Assembly: GCA_021107635.1 (NCBI GenBank)
Contig: JAIOSL010000003.1
Coordinates: 1 to 37,785, forward strand
Origin: an archaeon
Lineage (GTDB): Archaea > B1Sed10-29 > WALL01 > JAGHAM01
Length of the DNA: 37,785 nt
Reading direction: 5' to 3'
The notes beneath the pieces were generated by a model, which was not told where the DNA came from, did not search any database, and saw only the letters and a program-made list of their open reading frames with translations. Below are positions 1 through 8,201 of the stretch, one piece after another (within the stretch, counting starts at the first letter, position 1; every line of letters begins with the position of its first letter). A program made the position numbers and the translations under genes.

Positions 1-180
1 AAAAGAGAACAAAACGCAAAAGACTGCCCGTGCACATATCCATGCGACAAGAAAGGCCTTTGCTGTGAGTGCGTGGCATATCATCGAGCTAGGAAAGAGC
101 TGCCGGCATGCTTTTTCCCTCCTGAAGTAGAAAAAACTTATGACAGGTCTTTTGATGCTTTCATACGATGCAGAAAGTAA
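1..180 (+). CDS. DUF6485-like Cys-rich small protein, C-terminal part
   Basis: The window opens inside a reading frame (frame 1) that ends with TAA at 178-180, giving the last 59 residues of a small protein. It carries CPC, then C-x5-6-CCEC, and later single cysteines, followed by a [20 protein letters not shown] stretch. This order of Cys motifs and the CFFP...EKTYDRS tail match my recollection of the DUF6485 family of small Cys-rich, probably metal-binding proteins of unknown function found in anaerobes. The start lies before base 1, so length cannot be judged. The next gene, a ferredoxin, follows 43 nt later on the same strand behind its own TATA-like element (about 183-190). Family assignment is from memory of the pattern; function unknown. 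Confidence 0.6.
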   Translation, partial: KREQNAKDCPCTYPCDKKGLCCECVAYHRARKELPACFFPPEVEKTYDRSFDAFIRCRK

Positions 181-223
181 AAGCTTTTAAAGTTTCCTTA
201 CCAAAGAAAGTTTAGTGTTTATC

Positions 224-397
224 ATGGCAGTAACTGTTGATGAAGCAAAATGTATTGGTTGCGGGGCTTGCGTAGCAATATGTCCTGTAGTATTTGAAAT
301 GGGAGACAATGGCAAATCTAAAGTCAAAGATGCTAACGGAGAATGTGACCTGGAAGCATCCAAAAGCGGTTGCCCTGTTGGAGCTATCTCACTCTGA
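224..397 (+). CDS. Single-cluster ferredoxin
   Basis: Encodes a 57-aa electron carrier. The frame is open from a GTG at 215, but the ATG at 224 fits ferredoxins, which begin just before the cluster motif. The sequence has C-x2-C-x2-C-x3-CP near the N-terminus and a second half with one C..CPVGAI motif, as in archaeal mono-cluster ferredoxins of the Pyrococcus/Thermococcus type. By analogy three of the first cysteines plus the late CP cysteine bind one 4Fe-4S cluster, and the remaining two could form the disulfide known in that family. Cytoplasmic, acidic, no partner gene next to it. A TATA-like CTTTTAAAG at about 184-191 suggests a short or absent leader. It runs convergently toward the minus-strand surface gene, overlapping its 3' end by 9 nt. 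Confidence 0.9.
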   Translation: MAVTVDEAKCIGCGACVAICPVVFEMGDNGKSKVKDANGECDLEASKSGCPVGAISL

Positions 398-1873
398 GAG
401 TTCCTCTTTTTTTCCGTTTAGTTCCGTGAGCGCGAGATACGCGCTTGCTACAGCAGTAACAATAGCGATAAGTCCTAGTGCTACGGGGATGGGTGTGTAC
501 ATTGTTGCTAGGCCAGTTATTGGTTTGATGTTCTGGGGTTCATCATACTTGAAAATTAGGAGAGTGTTAGTTTGTCTAACATCTCTGTTACCCTCAGAGT
601 CCACGCAAGCAATGAAAACGTCAGTATAGCCATTACTCAAGCCAGTGATTGGACAAGTGATTATTTCACCTTCGTTGCAATTGTTTACCATGTCATCGTA
701 GCCAATGTCAAACAAACTCCACTTGCAGTGCCCGTGTTCATTCAATTCAAATATTAAGTCAAAAGAATTAGAGGCTATTTCACTTCCGCTCTGAGGATTC
801 CAATTGCTTTTTATTGGAGGTTCTTCATCTCTATCTGGTTCAGATTTGTTCCAGCATGAGATTTCTTCTTCAGACCAGTCGTCAGGGCATTCATCGAACA
901 GCTTGCCTACTCGTGCGTTTCCAACACATTGATAACACTTTATTCTGGTTTCGTTTGTTTCGTTCTTTGGTTGAGGTGGATACAGTATTGGTCCGCCTGT
1001 TCTTCCTGTACTTCTTCTTCGTTTGATTGGTTCTGGAGGATTACAATCTGCTGGACAGTTCACATAGTTTTCATCAATCAAGCATTTTCCGTCTCCACAA
1101 TATGGTAATTGTTTGATACTGTAAGCTTCAACATTAACAAGGGTAGTAAACGTGTCAAGTGTCTTGTTTTGAGTTGAATCTATTTTTTCCCATACTGCAT
1201 GACACGCTTGTTCGGTCATGTTCCAGTTTTGACAAGCATAAAGAGCTAAAGCGTTTTCGCTTTGATAATTTACTCCACTGTACGAAAAAGTCGTTGAATC
1301 TGCTTGAGGATAATCGCTTTTGATGGCATAAGTAACTAAGAATCCAGTTATTGAGTTAACCTGATCAAACCAGGTGGTCTTGTTGTTTTCTGTTTCCACG
1401 TCTATGCTCTCAAAAGTTACTTTAGACTTCTTGGCAGAAAGAATTAAGTCATACACTCCAGGCTCTAAATCTATGGAAAAAGAACCATTGTTTGAGTAGT
1501 ATTCTCCGAAGAGACTGTTGTTTTGGTACAAGCTTAAGTTTGCTGTCAAGCCTTGAGAGTTTGCGTCAAAGACAGTAGCTTTGAACACAAATTCAGGTAT
1601 TGCTATAGTAAGATTGCCTAGAGTCACTTCCACTGAATTGTTTGATTCGTCTGAAGCAGTCATGTTCAAAGTATAGTTTCCTTCAATATCAGGAATTACA
1701 TACTCTACTGTTGTGCTATTGTCGATGAAAGAAACTGTTTCAACAGTAATGTTTTCGTTATAAAGAGTGAAAACTAGGTTGAGGGGGTATTCACTAGAAT
1801 TAAAATCTACAGCAGGAGGTCTGCTGGCGCTAGGGTTACCGGGAGAACCGGCGAGGTAATAAGGTCGGTTAAC
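389..1873 (-). pseudogene. C-terminal part of a frameshifted surface protein
   Basis: The minus-strand frame is open from 1873 to the stop at 389, but has no signal peptide and no convincing start; a TTG at 1669 is only the first possible internal start. The protein shows Ig/cadherin-like beta domains (motif EGNYTLNMTASDESNNS near 1660), a Cys motif CGDGKCLIDENYVNCPADC, a basic stretch RRRSTGRTGG, a further Cys-containing beta domain, and one membrane helix about 25 residues before the C-terminus, preceded by PITGLATM. This topology (outside domains, one C-terminal anchor) needs an N-terminal signal peptide, which is supplied by the frame just upstream (1807-3312). Joining the two with a one-base correction gives exactly 975 codons. 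I therefore read this as the second half of one gene. Sequencing error and true inactivation cannot be told apart here. Confidence 0.75.
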
Positions 1874-3312
1874 TCAGGAGGTGCATTATCCGGTTCCCCT
1901 AGCGTTATAGCAGTATGATTTATCCAAGTCGTGTTTATGTTGTTGTTAGTGTCAACAGTTTGAGTGGATAGGGTATATATGGTCTCTGAAGACAGGTTAG
2001 TTGTATTGAAATTGTTGTTTGAAGTATCACCTATAGAGCTGTTATTGATGAATAGCATTACATGAGAAAAGTCTTCATCTTCTGGATTTTCCCAGTTCCA
2101 ATAAATCCAATCGCTGCCAGTTGTACTGGTTAGGTTAGTTATTGTTCCGGGTGGTGTGGTATCAGGATAAAAACAGATGCAATCCACGCAAAATCCTTCT
2201 CCGCACTGAGTGTCATTTGTGCATTCTGCACCACAACTATCCAGCACGCAAACAGGTTCACTCCAAATGTCTTCAACACAACCACATTCTCCATCACAAT
2301 ATCCAAATGCGTCTCGGTAAGAAGTTTTATTCCCAAAACAAGTTTCAACGCTTTGATTACAATAAGTGTTGTTGTCAGTGCTGTTCAGTTCACATTGTTC
2401 CGGCGCTTCAACAAGATCATCTCCGCATATTGGAATGTATTCATGTACGCATTGACAAGAATCGTTACAAGAATCCAAAGTATATGGATTCAGATCATCA
2501 CAATCACTGTTATTTTCACAAGATGCTCCGCAGTTTCCAATTACACAAGAAGCATTGCTCCAAGGAGTTTCTAAACAAGTACAATTGACCCTACAAGCAC
2601 CGAAAAGATCCCTGGTCAAAGTTCTGTTTCCATCGCATTGAAAGTTATCTTGTTCACAAAAAGAATTGTTCTCAGTGTTAGGCAATTCGCATTCTTCCTC
2701 ACTGTTTACTTTTCCGTCTCCACAGAATGGATTACAGATTAATGCAGATACTTGCACATGGTCATGGAAAGACCATCCAGGACCATACCCATCATGGCCT
2801 TGGAATTTTATCTCCAAATTACTCAAATCTTCTGGAGAATCAATATAACTTAGATTCAATTCTTCCACTGAATCATTTGTAGGCGGGCTTGTTGGAGGAG
2901 CTAAAAATTCGTTTTCAACCCATTGGTCATCATTTTCATCCCAAACAGACATTTTAGCATATTCAACATTAGGACATCCAGTATACCACTCAAAAACCAA
3001 TCGTATGTTTTGAACAGTCTGATCGGCAGCTATCTCAAAAGGAAAACCAAAAAGCAGGTACCTTGAAGAAACATACTCATTTCCAAACCAATACTTTTTA
3101 GTTTGATAACGAACATTATCGCTCTCAGAAAGCATCTCAAGCTCGCTTTCATTCAATTCATGAGAACTGTTAGTAGTATCCAAGCCACTGCTTGGAGAAT
3201 AAACAACTTGAGTACAAACAGGAGCAACAATCATGCTTTCTGCATTAGCTGAAATAGATATCACTACTACTGCAATGAATGTTACCATCAAAAATTGATC
3301 AAACTTATTCAT
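1807..3312 (-). CDS. Secreted Cys-rich surface protein, N-terminal part of frameshifted gene
   Basis: The frame is open from 3486, but the ATG at 3312 begins a good signal peptide (MNKFDQFLMVTFIAVVVISI, cleavage near ANA-ES), so I take it as the start; this gives 501 aa to the stop at 1807. Domains in order: a beta-sandwich-like N-terminal region (about residues 50-190), two Cys-rich repeat units each starting CGD and containing ECEL/QCEL, N-x-S/T sites and C-x-C-x-C turns (about 190-385), then a fibronectin III-like domain opening with PPGTITNLTST. The last residues before the stop look out of frame, while the frame carrying the rest of the protein continues downstream. A TATA element (3371-3378 on the minus strand) lies about 60 nt upstream. 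Probable role: glycosylated cell-surface or adhesion protein; ligand unknown. Confidence 0.8.
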   Translation of the reverse strand: MNKFDQFLMVTFIAVVVISISANAESMIVAPVCTQVVYSPSSGLDTTNSSHELNESELEMLSESDNVRYQTKKYWFGNEYVSSRYLLFGFPFEIAADQTVQNIRLVFEWYTGCPNVEYAKMSVWDENDDQWVENEFLAPPTSPPTNDSVEELNLSYIDSPEDLSNLEIKFQGHDGYGPGWSFHDHVQVSALICNPFCGDGKVNSEEECELPNTENNSFCEQDNFQCDGNRTLTRDLFGACRVNCTCLETPWSNASCVIGNCGASCENNSDCDDLNPYTLDSCNDSCQCVHEYIPICGDDLVEAPEQCELNSTDNNTYCNQSVETCFGNKTSYRDAFGYCDGECGCVEDIWSEPVCVLDSCGAECTNDTQCGEGFCVDCICFYPDTTPPGTITNLTSTTGSDWIYWNWENPEDEDFSHVMLFINNSSIGDTSNNNFNTTNLSSETIYTLSTQTVDTNNNINTTWINHTAITLGEPDNAPPELTDLITSPVLPVTLAPADLLL

Positions 3313-3370
3313 ACAAAAAAACCCCCAGTTTGTAACTACATGGTAGTTGTAACTATCTTGCATTTCCTTG

Positions 3371-3378
3371 TATATAAA
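3371..3378 (-). promoter_or_regulatory. TATA box for the Cys-rich surface gene
   Basis: TTTATATA on the minus strand, about 60 nt ahead of the ATG at 3312. It would give transcription from about 3347 with a leader near 35 nt. It lies inside the 3' end of the upstream gene (3396 is that gene's stop, so the box is just past it), which favours independent transcription of the two surface genes. Confidence 0.5.
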
Positions 3379-3395
3379 TATTTGCAATGCGCCTT

Positions 3396-5084
3396 CTAGC
3401 TTTGTTTTATTCGATATAAGAGGTAAAATATACGTAGTGAACCGATTAGTATAATCAACAGGATTATAATCGTAGGCAAATTCCATTCCACTCTTGAGAT
3501 TAGTCTTCCTGTCACAGCTGTTATACTAGAGTCTTCTGGAATAACCTCTTTCTTTATGGATTCTTTGTTTCCAAGCCTGTCTATACTATAATACTCTAAA
3601 ATGCCTGCTTTTGCTTTAAATGGCTCGACATAATACTCCCAGTTTCCACCGATTCTATAATAAATAGCATCTATTCCAGATCCGTTATCCATTGCTTCAA
3701 ACGAAATCAGCTCTTCTTTTTTCAGAGTTGTTTTTGGAGGTGTATTGTCTATTATCACGTCTAGTTCAGTTCGTTTTAGATTAGCTAGTTCATCTCTTGC
3801 GATTAAGACTAGAGTCTGTAATCCATCTGATTCATGCCGAGTGTCCCATGCTGCAATTAATTCATTTTCTTTGGTTGATCCTAGTGTTTCACTAGCATAC
3901 AAAAACTGACTTTCAAGGCTCATGTCTGAAGAGTTAGTAAAGACTTCTACAACTCCATTCAAGTAGATGTCTTCATTGATCTCAGTGGATGGAATAATAC
4001 TAAGAATTTCTGCTTTAGGCTTACTAGCGTCTATACTGTAATAGCCCACTACAGTTTCCCCTTTATTGCCTGCTTTGTCTACTGCATACGCTTCTACTTT
4101 GCAAGTATTCTCTCCTTCCTTGCTACACTCTGCTTTAACTGTAATAGCTCCTACATCTCCTGTGCACGAAAAGCTTTTCCAGTCTCTGCCTATCCGATAA
4201 TAGCAAATTTCAAGGCCGCTTCGCACTTCATCTGCATAAACTATAGTAACAAAAAATTCCTGCTCTTCCCAACTGCCAGGAGCAGGCATCTGAATAACTG
4301 TTCTAGGTTTACTATTGTCTATCTTAAACTCAACAGGTCCTGAAAAACCAATGTTGAAAGCATTATCCATAGCAACAGCACAAACCCAAGAGTGCTGGTT
4401 AACAGTGATCGTTCGGCCGTTAGTGTATAAAGAATAGTCTGAAGGACAAGTAGGCTCATCACTCAAATAAAAACCATAACTTGAATAGTTACAACCGCTA
4501 GCAGGATCTCCTTCATCAGAACAAGTCATGCGAGCTCGGGTTTTAGTCCTTTTCCATTCAGACGGCGCGCCGCTGATTAAAGGGATTGGTTTTTGATAGT
4601 CTATTATCACATCTATTCCAGTGCTTTCCTCTTCTCCGTCCGAGTCAACGGTGGTTACATAAAATTTGTATGAACCAACTTCTTCCGGAACTAGAGCATA
4701 AAAAGTGAAGGCAATGCTATCATCTGGCATTAATTGGAATGGTGTGTTCGCAACATAAGTAATTTTGCTGTAATAATTGTCTTCATCATATTCAGATAGT
4801 GAGCTTGGCACAAACCAAGTGTTTACATATCCTTGTAATGGAATACCATCCAAAACGCTTTGTGAGTCAATTTTGAAATCTGATTCATTGCTGCTTGTTG
4901 GTATTTCTAGTACAATCTGGTTTATTTCATGATCACTGTATTCTTGGTTGGATATCCTAATGTAAAAGGGAGCATAGCCGTTTGAGTTTATTGCTTCAGG
5001 AAAGAAAAACACGGAGTGATCATGTTCTGCTACTGCTAAAGCAGTTAAGACAATTAAAGCAAGCAAAAAGATACCAACGCGCAT
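3396..5084 (-). CDS. Surface protein with Ig-like/OmpL47-like domains and C-terminal anchor
   Basis: 562 aa with a signal peptide (MRVGIFLLALIVLTALAVAE) and a single C-terminal membrane helix (about residues 535-557) followed by a short basic tail. Between them are repeated beta domains: an N-terminal region with EIPTSSNES and NTPF, then units marked by YSIDASKP, DNSKPRTVI and DNTPPKTTL, the usual borders of bacterial Ig-like domains, and a unit with YYRIGGNWEYY ... LEYYSIDRLGNKES that resembles the OmpL47 beta-barrel repeat. A VTGRLISR stretch sits just ahead of the anchor, echoing PITGLATM in the neighbouring protein. The minus-strand TATA at 5110-5119 lies about 30 nt from the ATG, so the gene is probably leaderless. 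Likely an adhesive or structural cell-envelope protein; no catalytic site seen. Confidence 0.85.
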   Translation of the reverse strand: MRVGIFLLALIVLTALAVAEHDHSVFFFPEAINSNGYAPFYIRISNQEYSDHEINQIVLEIPTSSNESDFKIDSQSVLDGIPLQGYVNTWFVPSSLSEYDEDNYYSKITYVANTPFQLMPDDSIAFTFYALVPEEVGSYKFYVTTVDSDGEEESTGIDVIIDYQKPIPLISGAPSEWKRTKTRARMTCSDEGDPASGCNYSSYGFYLSDEPTCPSDYSLYTNGRTITVNQHSWVCAVAMDNAFNIGFSGPVEFKIDNSKPRTVIQMPAPGSWEEQEFFVTIVYADEVRSGLEICYYRIGRDWKSFSCTGDVGAITVKAECSKEGENTCKVEAYAVDKAGNKGETVVGYYSIDASKPKAEILSIIPSTEINEDIYLNGVVEVFTNSSDMSLESQFLYASETLGSTKENELIAAWDTRHESDGLQTLVLIARDELANLKRTELDVIIDNTPPKTTLKKEELISFEAMDNGSGIDAIYYRIGGNWEYYVEPFKAKAGILEYYSIDRLGNKESIKKEVIPEDSSITAVTGRLISRVEWNLPTIIILLIILIGSLRIFYLLYRIKQS

Positions 5085-5109
5085 TATGCAATAATTTTAT
5101 GTAATTGAG

Positions 5110-5119
5110 TATTTAAACT
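5110..5119 (-). promoter_or_regulatory. TATA box for the OmpL47-like surface gene
   Basis: GTTTAAAT-type element on the minus strand about 30 nt before the ATG at 5084, the spacing of a leaderless archaeal promoter. Confidence 0.5.
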
Positions 5120-5129
5120 TTTTGCAAAG

Positions 5130-5780
5130 TTATGTTCCGAGTCTCATGGTTTTCCTTAGTTCATCCCAATCAGCGGTTGTTCCAACGCAGCCATCTGTGA
5201 GTAGTGGTACTCCTTGAGTGGGTATGCCCAGTGCAGAAGTCATTGCGGTTCCTTCTTTTATTTCATTATAGCAACCTAAACCGATAATGGCTTTAGGTTT
5301 GTGTTTTGCAATCATTCTTTTGACAAAACTGCTTCCGGGAACAATAAAGAACATGCAACCGAGTTCTTCTGCTTCCTTTTTTATTTTCGCAGCTTCACAA
5401 CGACCACATCCGATACAGATAATTCCTTCTCCGGTTAATTTAGCAGGACATTCAGCATGCCTTATGCATTGAGGAAGAAATATTGCTCTTTGGCTCATTG
5501 GAATTTCACTGAAATGCTTTGTGTATACTTGATTGCGTATTTTAGCAAGCATCAGGTCTATCCTGTCCTGGCCTTCATGCTTAGTGTTAATTTTGAATGT
5601 CCATAGGATATGCTTTATTGGAATTTCCATCATGCTTACTACTAACAATGTTACTCTTGGAACAATGATTCTGCTAGTTTTTATGAAAATTAGTACTAGC
5701 ACTAATCCAACAATCACTAGTGTTGCTAGTCCAATCAGCAACGCCAGCGTAATCAAACCTAATAAAAATAATATTTCCAT
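5130..5780 (-). CDS. DUF116 family Cys-rich membrane-linked protein
   Basis: 216 aa from the ATG at 5780, preceded by GAAGG. An upstream ATG at 5810 is possible but would overlap the previous gene by 19 nt. The N-terminus holds one or two membrane helices (about residues 1-35). The rest matches the DUF116 pattern: PQCIRHAECPAK, then CIGCGRC, then an alternating alpha/beta part ending GLGCYNEIKEG and PLLTDGCVGTTADW. Cysteines at 105, 111, 122, 125, 128, 142, 170 and 198 could hold an iron-sulfur cluster. The biochemical function of DUF116 is not known to me. Its direct neighbour upstream is a DUF59 Fe-S assembly factor on the same strand, 11 nt away, so the two are probably co-transcribed, which fits a metal-cluster protein. 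Confidence 0.85.
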   Translation of the reverse strand: MEILFLLGLITLALLIGLATLVIVGLVLVLIFIKTSRIIVPRVTLLVVSMMEIPIKHILWTFKINTKHEGQDRIDLMLAKIRNQVYTKHFSEIPMSQRAIFLPQCIRHAECPAKLTGEGIICIGCGRCEAAKIKKEAEELGCMFFIVPGSSFVKRMIAKHKPKAIIGLGCYNEIKEGTAMTSALGIPTQGVPLLTDGCVGTTADWDELRKTMRLGT

Positions 5781-5791
5781 TCTACAACCTT

Positions 5792-6079
5792 CTATTTTTT
5801 TCCTTGCCATCCTTTTATTCTTTCAGGAGTCCATGGAGGATCAAACACAAGGTTCACTCTCACTTTTTGAACACCTTTTACACTTACAGTAGCGTCTTCA
5901 ACCATATTAACAATCATAGCTGCTAAAGGACAGGCAGGATTAGTCAAGGTCATATCAACGGTTACAGAACCTTCGCTCTCCTCAACCTTATAGATCAAGC
6001 CCATGTCTACAATACTAATTCCTAGTTCGGGATCTAAAACTCCTTCCAGAGCAGTCATCACTTCTTCCTTCATGGTCAT
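5792..6079 (-). CDS. DUF59/MIP18 family Fe-S assembly factor (SufT/PaaD-like)
   Basis: 95 aa from the ATG at 6079, chosen because GGTGA lies 4 nt upstream; the frame is open from an ATG at 6106. The sequence is nearly all DUF59 domain: LDPELGISIVDMGLIY near the N-terminus, VDMTLTNPACPLAAMI with the conserved cysteine, and VNLVFDPPWTPERI at the end. In bacteria, archaea and eukaryotes this family (SufT, CIA2/MIP18) helps mature 4Fe-4S proteins. It precedes the DUF116 gene in a likely two-gene operon and faces away from the glutaredoxin-like gene at 6148, so both are read from the 6080-6147 gap. Family is clear; client proteins unknown. Confidence 0.92.
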   Translation of the reverse strand: MTMKEEVMTALEGVLDPELGISIVDMGLIYKVEESEGSVTVDMTLTNPACPLAAMIVNMVEDATVSVKGVQKVRVNLVFDPPWTPERIKGWQGKK

Positions 6080-6147
6080 TGTTTCACCGGCATACTTTAA
6101 TATCAAAAAACATTATAATAAACTTCCCTTTTTAGGAGGTTTCGTAA

Positions 6148-6378
6148 ATGAATGTTATAGTATACTCTACTCCCACCTGTCCATGGTGTATACGCGTCAA
6201 GGATTTCCTCAAAGAAAACGCGGTTGAATTTAAGGAAGTTGACGTGTCTGCAGACCAGACTGCAGCACAAGAAATGGTAAAGAAGAGTGGTCAAATGGGT
6301 GTGCCAGTTGTTGAAGTTGATGGCAATGTTGTCGTTGGCTTTGATGAAATGAGATTGAGACAATTGCTCAGCATTTAA
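6148..6378 (+). CDS. Glutaredoxin-like NrdH-type redoxin
   Basis: 76-aa thioredoxin-fold protein, cytoplasmic. The CPWC redox pair is at residues 11-14, the cis-proline is in MGVPVVEVDG, and VVGFDEMRLRQLL at the end matches the glutaredoxin/NrdH C-terminal helix. It likely reduces disulfides or supports ribonucleotide reductase or Fe-S assembly; the neighbourhood favours the last. A strong ribosome site, AGGAGGT at 6134-6140, sits 7 nt before the ATG. Its stop overlaps the stop of the convergent HTH regulator by 4 nt (6375-6378). Confidence 0.93.
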   Translation: MNVIVYSTPTCPWCIRVKDFLKENAVEFKEVDVSADQTAAQEMVKKSGQMGVPVVEVDGNVVVGFDEMRLRQLLSI

Positions 6379-6731
6379 TGGCACAAAGAACACTCTCCAA
6401 GCCCTGCACTCTCTCGATGCATTTCACAAATAAGACCTTGTGCTCTAACCGTTTTGCATAACTCGCAAAACCTTTTTATCTTTTCTTTTTCGTCTAGTTT
6501 TTTTTGCATCAATTCATCAGCAAAAGAGTTTATTTGCTCTTCAACTAGCTCGTTTTGAATGCTATTGCTTCCTCTGGCTTTATGTAAGTATTGTGTGACC
6601 GCAGCAGGAGTTAAGCCCATGCGTTTAGCAATTTCCTTTCCAGACAAACCTTTTTCAGAAAGTTTCAGTGCGAGCCTAGCTCTTATTGCAGGAAGTGTAC
6701 TCTTAACTATGATTTCACAAAACGGTTTCAC
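6375..6731 (-). CDS. COG2522-type HTH regulator with Cys-rich C-terminus
   Basis: 118 aa, GTG start at 6731; the N-terminal MKPFCEIIVKSTLPAIRA is the typical beginning of this archaeal family, which fixes the start. A helix-turn-helix spans about residues 27-50 (SGKEIAKRMGLTPAAVTQYL). The C-terminal part has CELC (89-92), C102, H105, C114, C117 and H118, a likely metal or Fe-S binding site. It is divergent from the cupin-iscS-iscU operon, and a perfect 7-3-7 inverted repeat lies between them at 6761-6777. I infer that it senses metal, redox or Fe-S status and controls that operon and itself. The family is recognised; the signal is not known. Confidence 0.88.
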   Translation of the reverse strand: MKPFCEIIVKSTLPAIRARLALKLSEKGLSGKEIAKRMGLTPAAVTQYLHKARGSNSIQNELVEEQINSFADELMQKKLDEKEKIKRFCELCKTVRAQGLICEMHRESAGLGECSLCH

Positions 6732-6737
6732 GCAAAG

Positions 6738-6766
6738 CTTTTATACCTCATTATATTTAAAATTAA
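6738..6766. promoter_or_regulatory. Divergent promoter region, regulator and cupin-iscS-iscU
   Basis: Overlapping AT-rich elements lie in the 61-nt gap. CTTTTATACC (6738-6747) and TTATATTTAAAAT (6754-6766) can serve as TATA boxes: the second is about 25-30 nt from both the GTG at 6731 (minus) and the ATG at 6793 (plus). Both transcripts would have little or no leader. Confidence 0.5.
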
Positions 6767-6777
6767 CACCGTTAATT
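6761..6777. promoter_or_regulatory. Perfect inverted repeat, candidate operator
   Basis: AATTAAC-ACC-GTTAATT, two perfect 7-nt arms with a 3-nt spacer. It overlaps the downstream edge of the TATA-like sequence and ends 15 nt before the cupin ATG, the place where an archaeal repressor would block polymerase. The adjacent HTH regulator is the natural candidate to bind it. Confidence 0.5.
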
Positions 6778-6792
6778 CCAGGGTGGGTTTGT

Positions 6793-7062
6793 ATGGATAG
6801 AAGACCATGGGGCAGAATAGAATCACCTGAAGGTGAAGGAAGCTTAGATTTAGTAATAGTTAATCCAGGAGAAGAAATTCCTTTGCACTACCACGAAAAA
6901 ATGCTGGAGGTTCATGTCATACTCAATGGAAAAGACAAAGGAAAAGTAAACGTTTTAAAACCAGGAAATGCACATTCTTACAAAAATGATGGCCAAGAAG
7001 AACTTAAAATTCTCTGTCTTTGTGTTCCTCCTTTCAATGATAAAAAAGATGTGAAAAAATGA
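6793..7062 (+). CDS. Small cupin-domain protein
   Basis: 89-aa single cupin domain. The frame is open from 6559, but that stretch is antisense to the HTH gene; the ATG at 6793 starts directly before the domain. The metal-binding face is visible as G..IPLHYHEKMLEVHVIL (HxH and a Glu) and PGNAHSYKN with the late histidine. Such stand-alone cupins bind a metal or small ligand; substrate unknown. Its stop overlaps the iscS start as ATGA (7059-7062), so it heads a tightly coupled cupin-iscS-iscU operon, which suggests a role in sulfur or iron handling (inference). Confidence 0.85.
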   Translation: MDRRPWGRIESPEGEGSLDLVIVNPGEEIPLHYHEKMLEVHVILNGKDKGKVNVLKPGNAHSYKNDGQEELKILCLCVPPFNDKKDVKK

Positions 7063-8201
7063 AAGCATATTTTGATAATGCATCTACCACTTGCATATCT
7101 CCAGAGGTGCTTGAAGTAATGAAACCATACTACCTTGAAAAATATGGTAATGCTTCTACCATGCATCAATGGGGTGTGGATGCTTCAGAAGCTCTTGAAA
7201 AAAGTAGAGAAAGCATCGCTAAATTCATGAAAGTGAAACCACGAGAGCTCGTTTTTACTGGTTGCGGAACAGAATCAGATAACCTTGCACTGAAAGGCAT
7301 TGCTTTCTCCACTCAAAAAAAACATTTGATAACCACTCAAATTGAACACCCAGCAGTGTTAAAAACAGCCGTTTGGCTCGAAAAACAAGGGTTTGATGTT
7401 GATTATCTTTCAGTTGATTCACAAGGTTTTGTCAAACCGGAAACGCTCGAAAAAAAGATAAGGAATGATACTGCATTAGTTTCCATAATGACAGCAAACA
7501 ACGAGATTGGTACTATCGAACCAATAGAAGAACTTGCAAAAATCACGCATGATCACGGTGCATTGTTTCATACGGATGCAGTCCAGGCTTTCGGCAAGAT
7601 TCCTCTAATGCTGGAACACGTTGATTTACTGAGCGCGTCTGCGCACAAGTTGCACGGCCCGAAAGGTATTGGATTGCTTTACGTTAAAGAGGGAACGCAG
7701 CTTACACCACTCCTTCATGGAGGCGGGCATGAGTATGGTTTACGTTCTGCAACAGAGAACATGCCTGGTATTGTTGGCTTTGCTAAAGCAGTAGAGCTTG
7801 CAGAAAAACACATGGAGAATGAAGCAAAACGTCAGTCAAACTTACGGGACAAGCTCATAAAAAGTCTTGAATCTATTGATGATTCCTGGCTGAATGGTCC
7901 TCGTGAACGTTTGCCTAACAATGCGCATTTTGGTTTTGATTTTGTTGAAGGAGAATCACTTGTACTACGCTTGGATGCAAATGGAATAGCTGTTGGCACA
8001 GGCTCTGCATGCTCTAGTCATGATTTGATGCCTTCGCATGTGCTTTTGGCTATTGGTCTCCCTCCAGAAAAAGCGCATGGATCCCTTAGATTAACTATGA
8101 GTAAGTATACTACTGAAGAGGAAGTTGATTATGTGATTGATTGTGTTCCTAACGTAGTAGGCGACCTGAGAAAACTTTCTCCTTTAGTGAGGCGATCCTA
8201 A
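7059..8201 (+). CDS. iscS: Cysteine desulfurase (NifS/IscS class)
   Basis: 380-aa PLP enzyme that takes sulfur from cysteine and passes it, as persulfide, to the IscU scaffold. Visible residues: H97 (IEHPAV) stacking on PLP, D173 in HTDAVQAFGK, the Schiff-base Lys197 in SASAHKLHGPKG, the R229-SATEN motif, and the catalytic Cys318 in GTGSACSSHD on the mobile loop. Length and motif order are standard for the family. It overlaps the cupin gene by 4 nt and shares one base with the iscU start (TAATG), so the three are translated together. NifS and IscS cannot be separated by sequence alone; the symbol reflects the iscU partner. Confidence 0.96.
   Translation: MKAYFDNASTTCISPEVLEVMKPYYLEKYGNASTMHQWGVDASEALEKSRESIAKFMKVKPRELVFTGCGTESDNLALKGIAFSTQKKHLITTQIEHPAVLKTAVWLEKQGFDVDYLSVDSQGFVKPETLEKKIRNDTALVSIMTANNEIGTIEPIEELAKITHDHGALFHTDAVQAFGKIPLMLEHVDLLSASAHKLHGPKGIGLLYVKEGTQLTPLLHGGGHEYGLRSATENMPGIVGFAKAVELAEKHMENEAKRQSNLRDKLIKSLESIDDSWLNGPRERLPNNAHFGFDFVEGESLVLRLDANGIAVGTGSACSSHDLMPSHVLLAIGLPPEKAHGSLRLTMSKYTTEEEVDYVIDCVPNVVGDLRKLSPLVRRS

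Noticed and set aside
1807-1873. Programmed -1 frameshift joining the two surface-protein halves
   Set aside because: No slippery heptamer or strong downstream structure is visible; a simple one-base deletion explains the shift.
6559-6792. Upstream extension of the cupin frame
   Set aside because: Antisense to the HTH regulator gene and not cupin-like; ATG at 6793 fits the domain.
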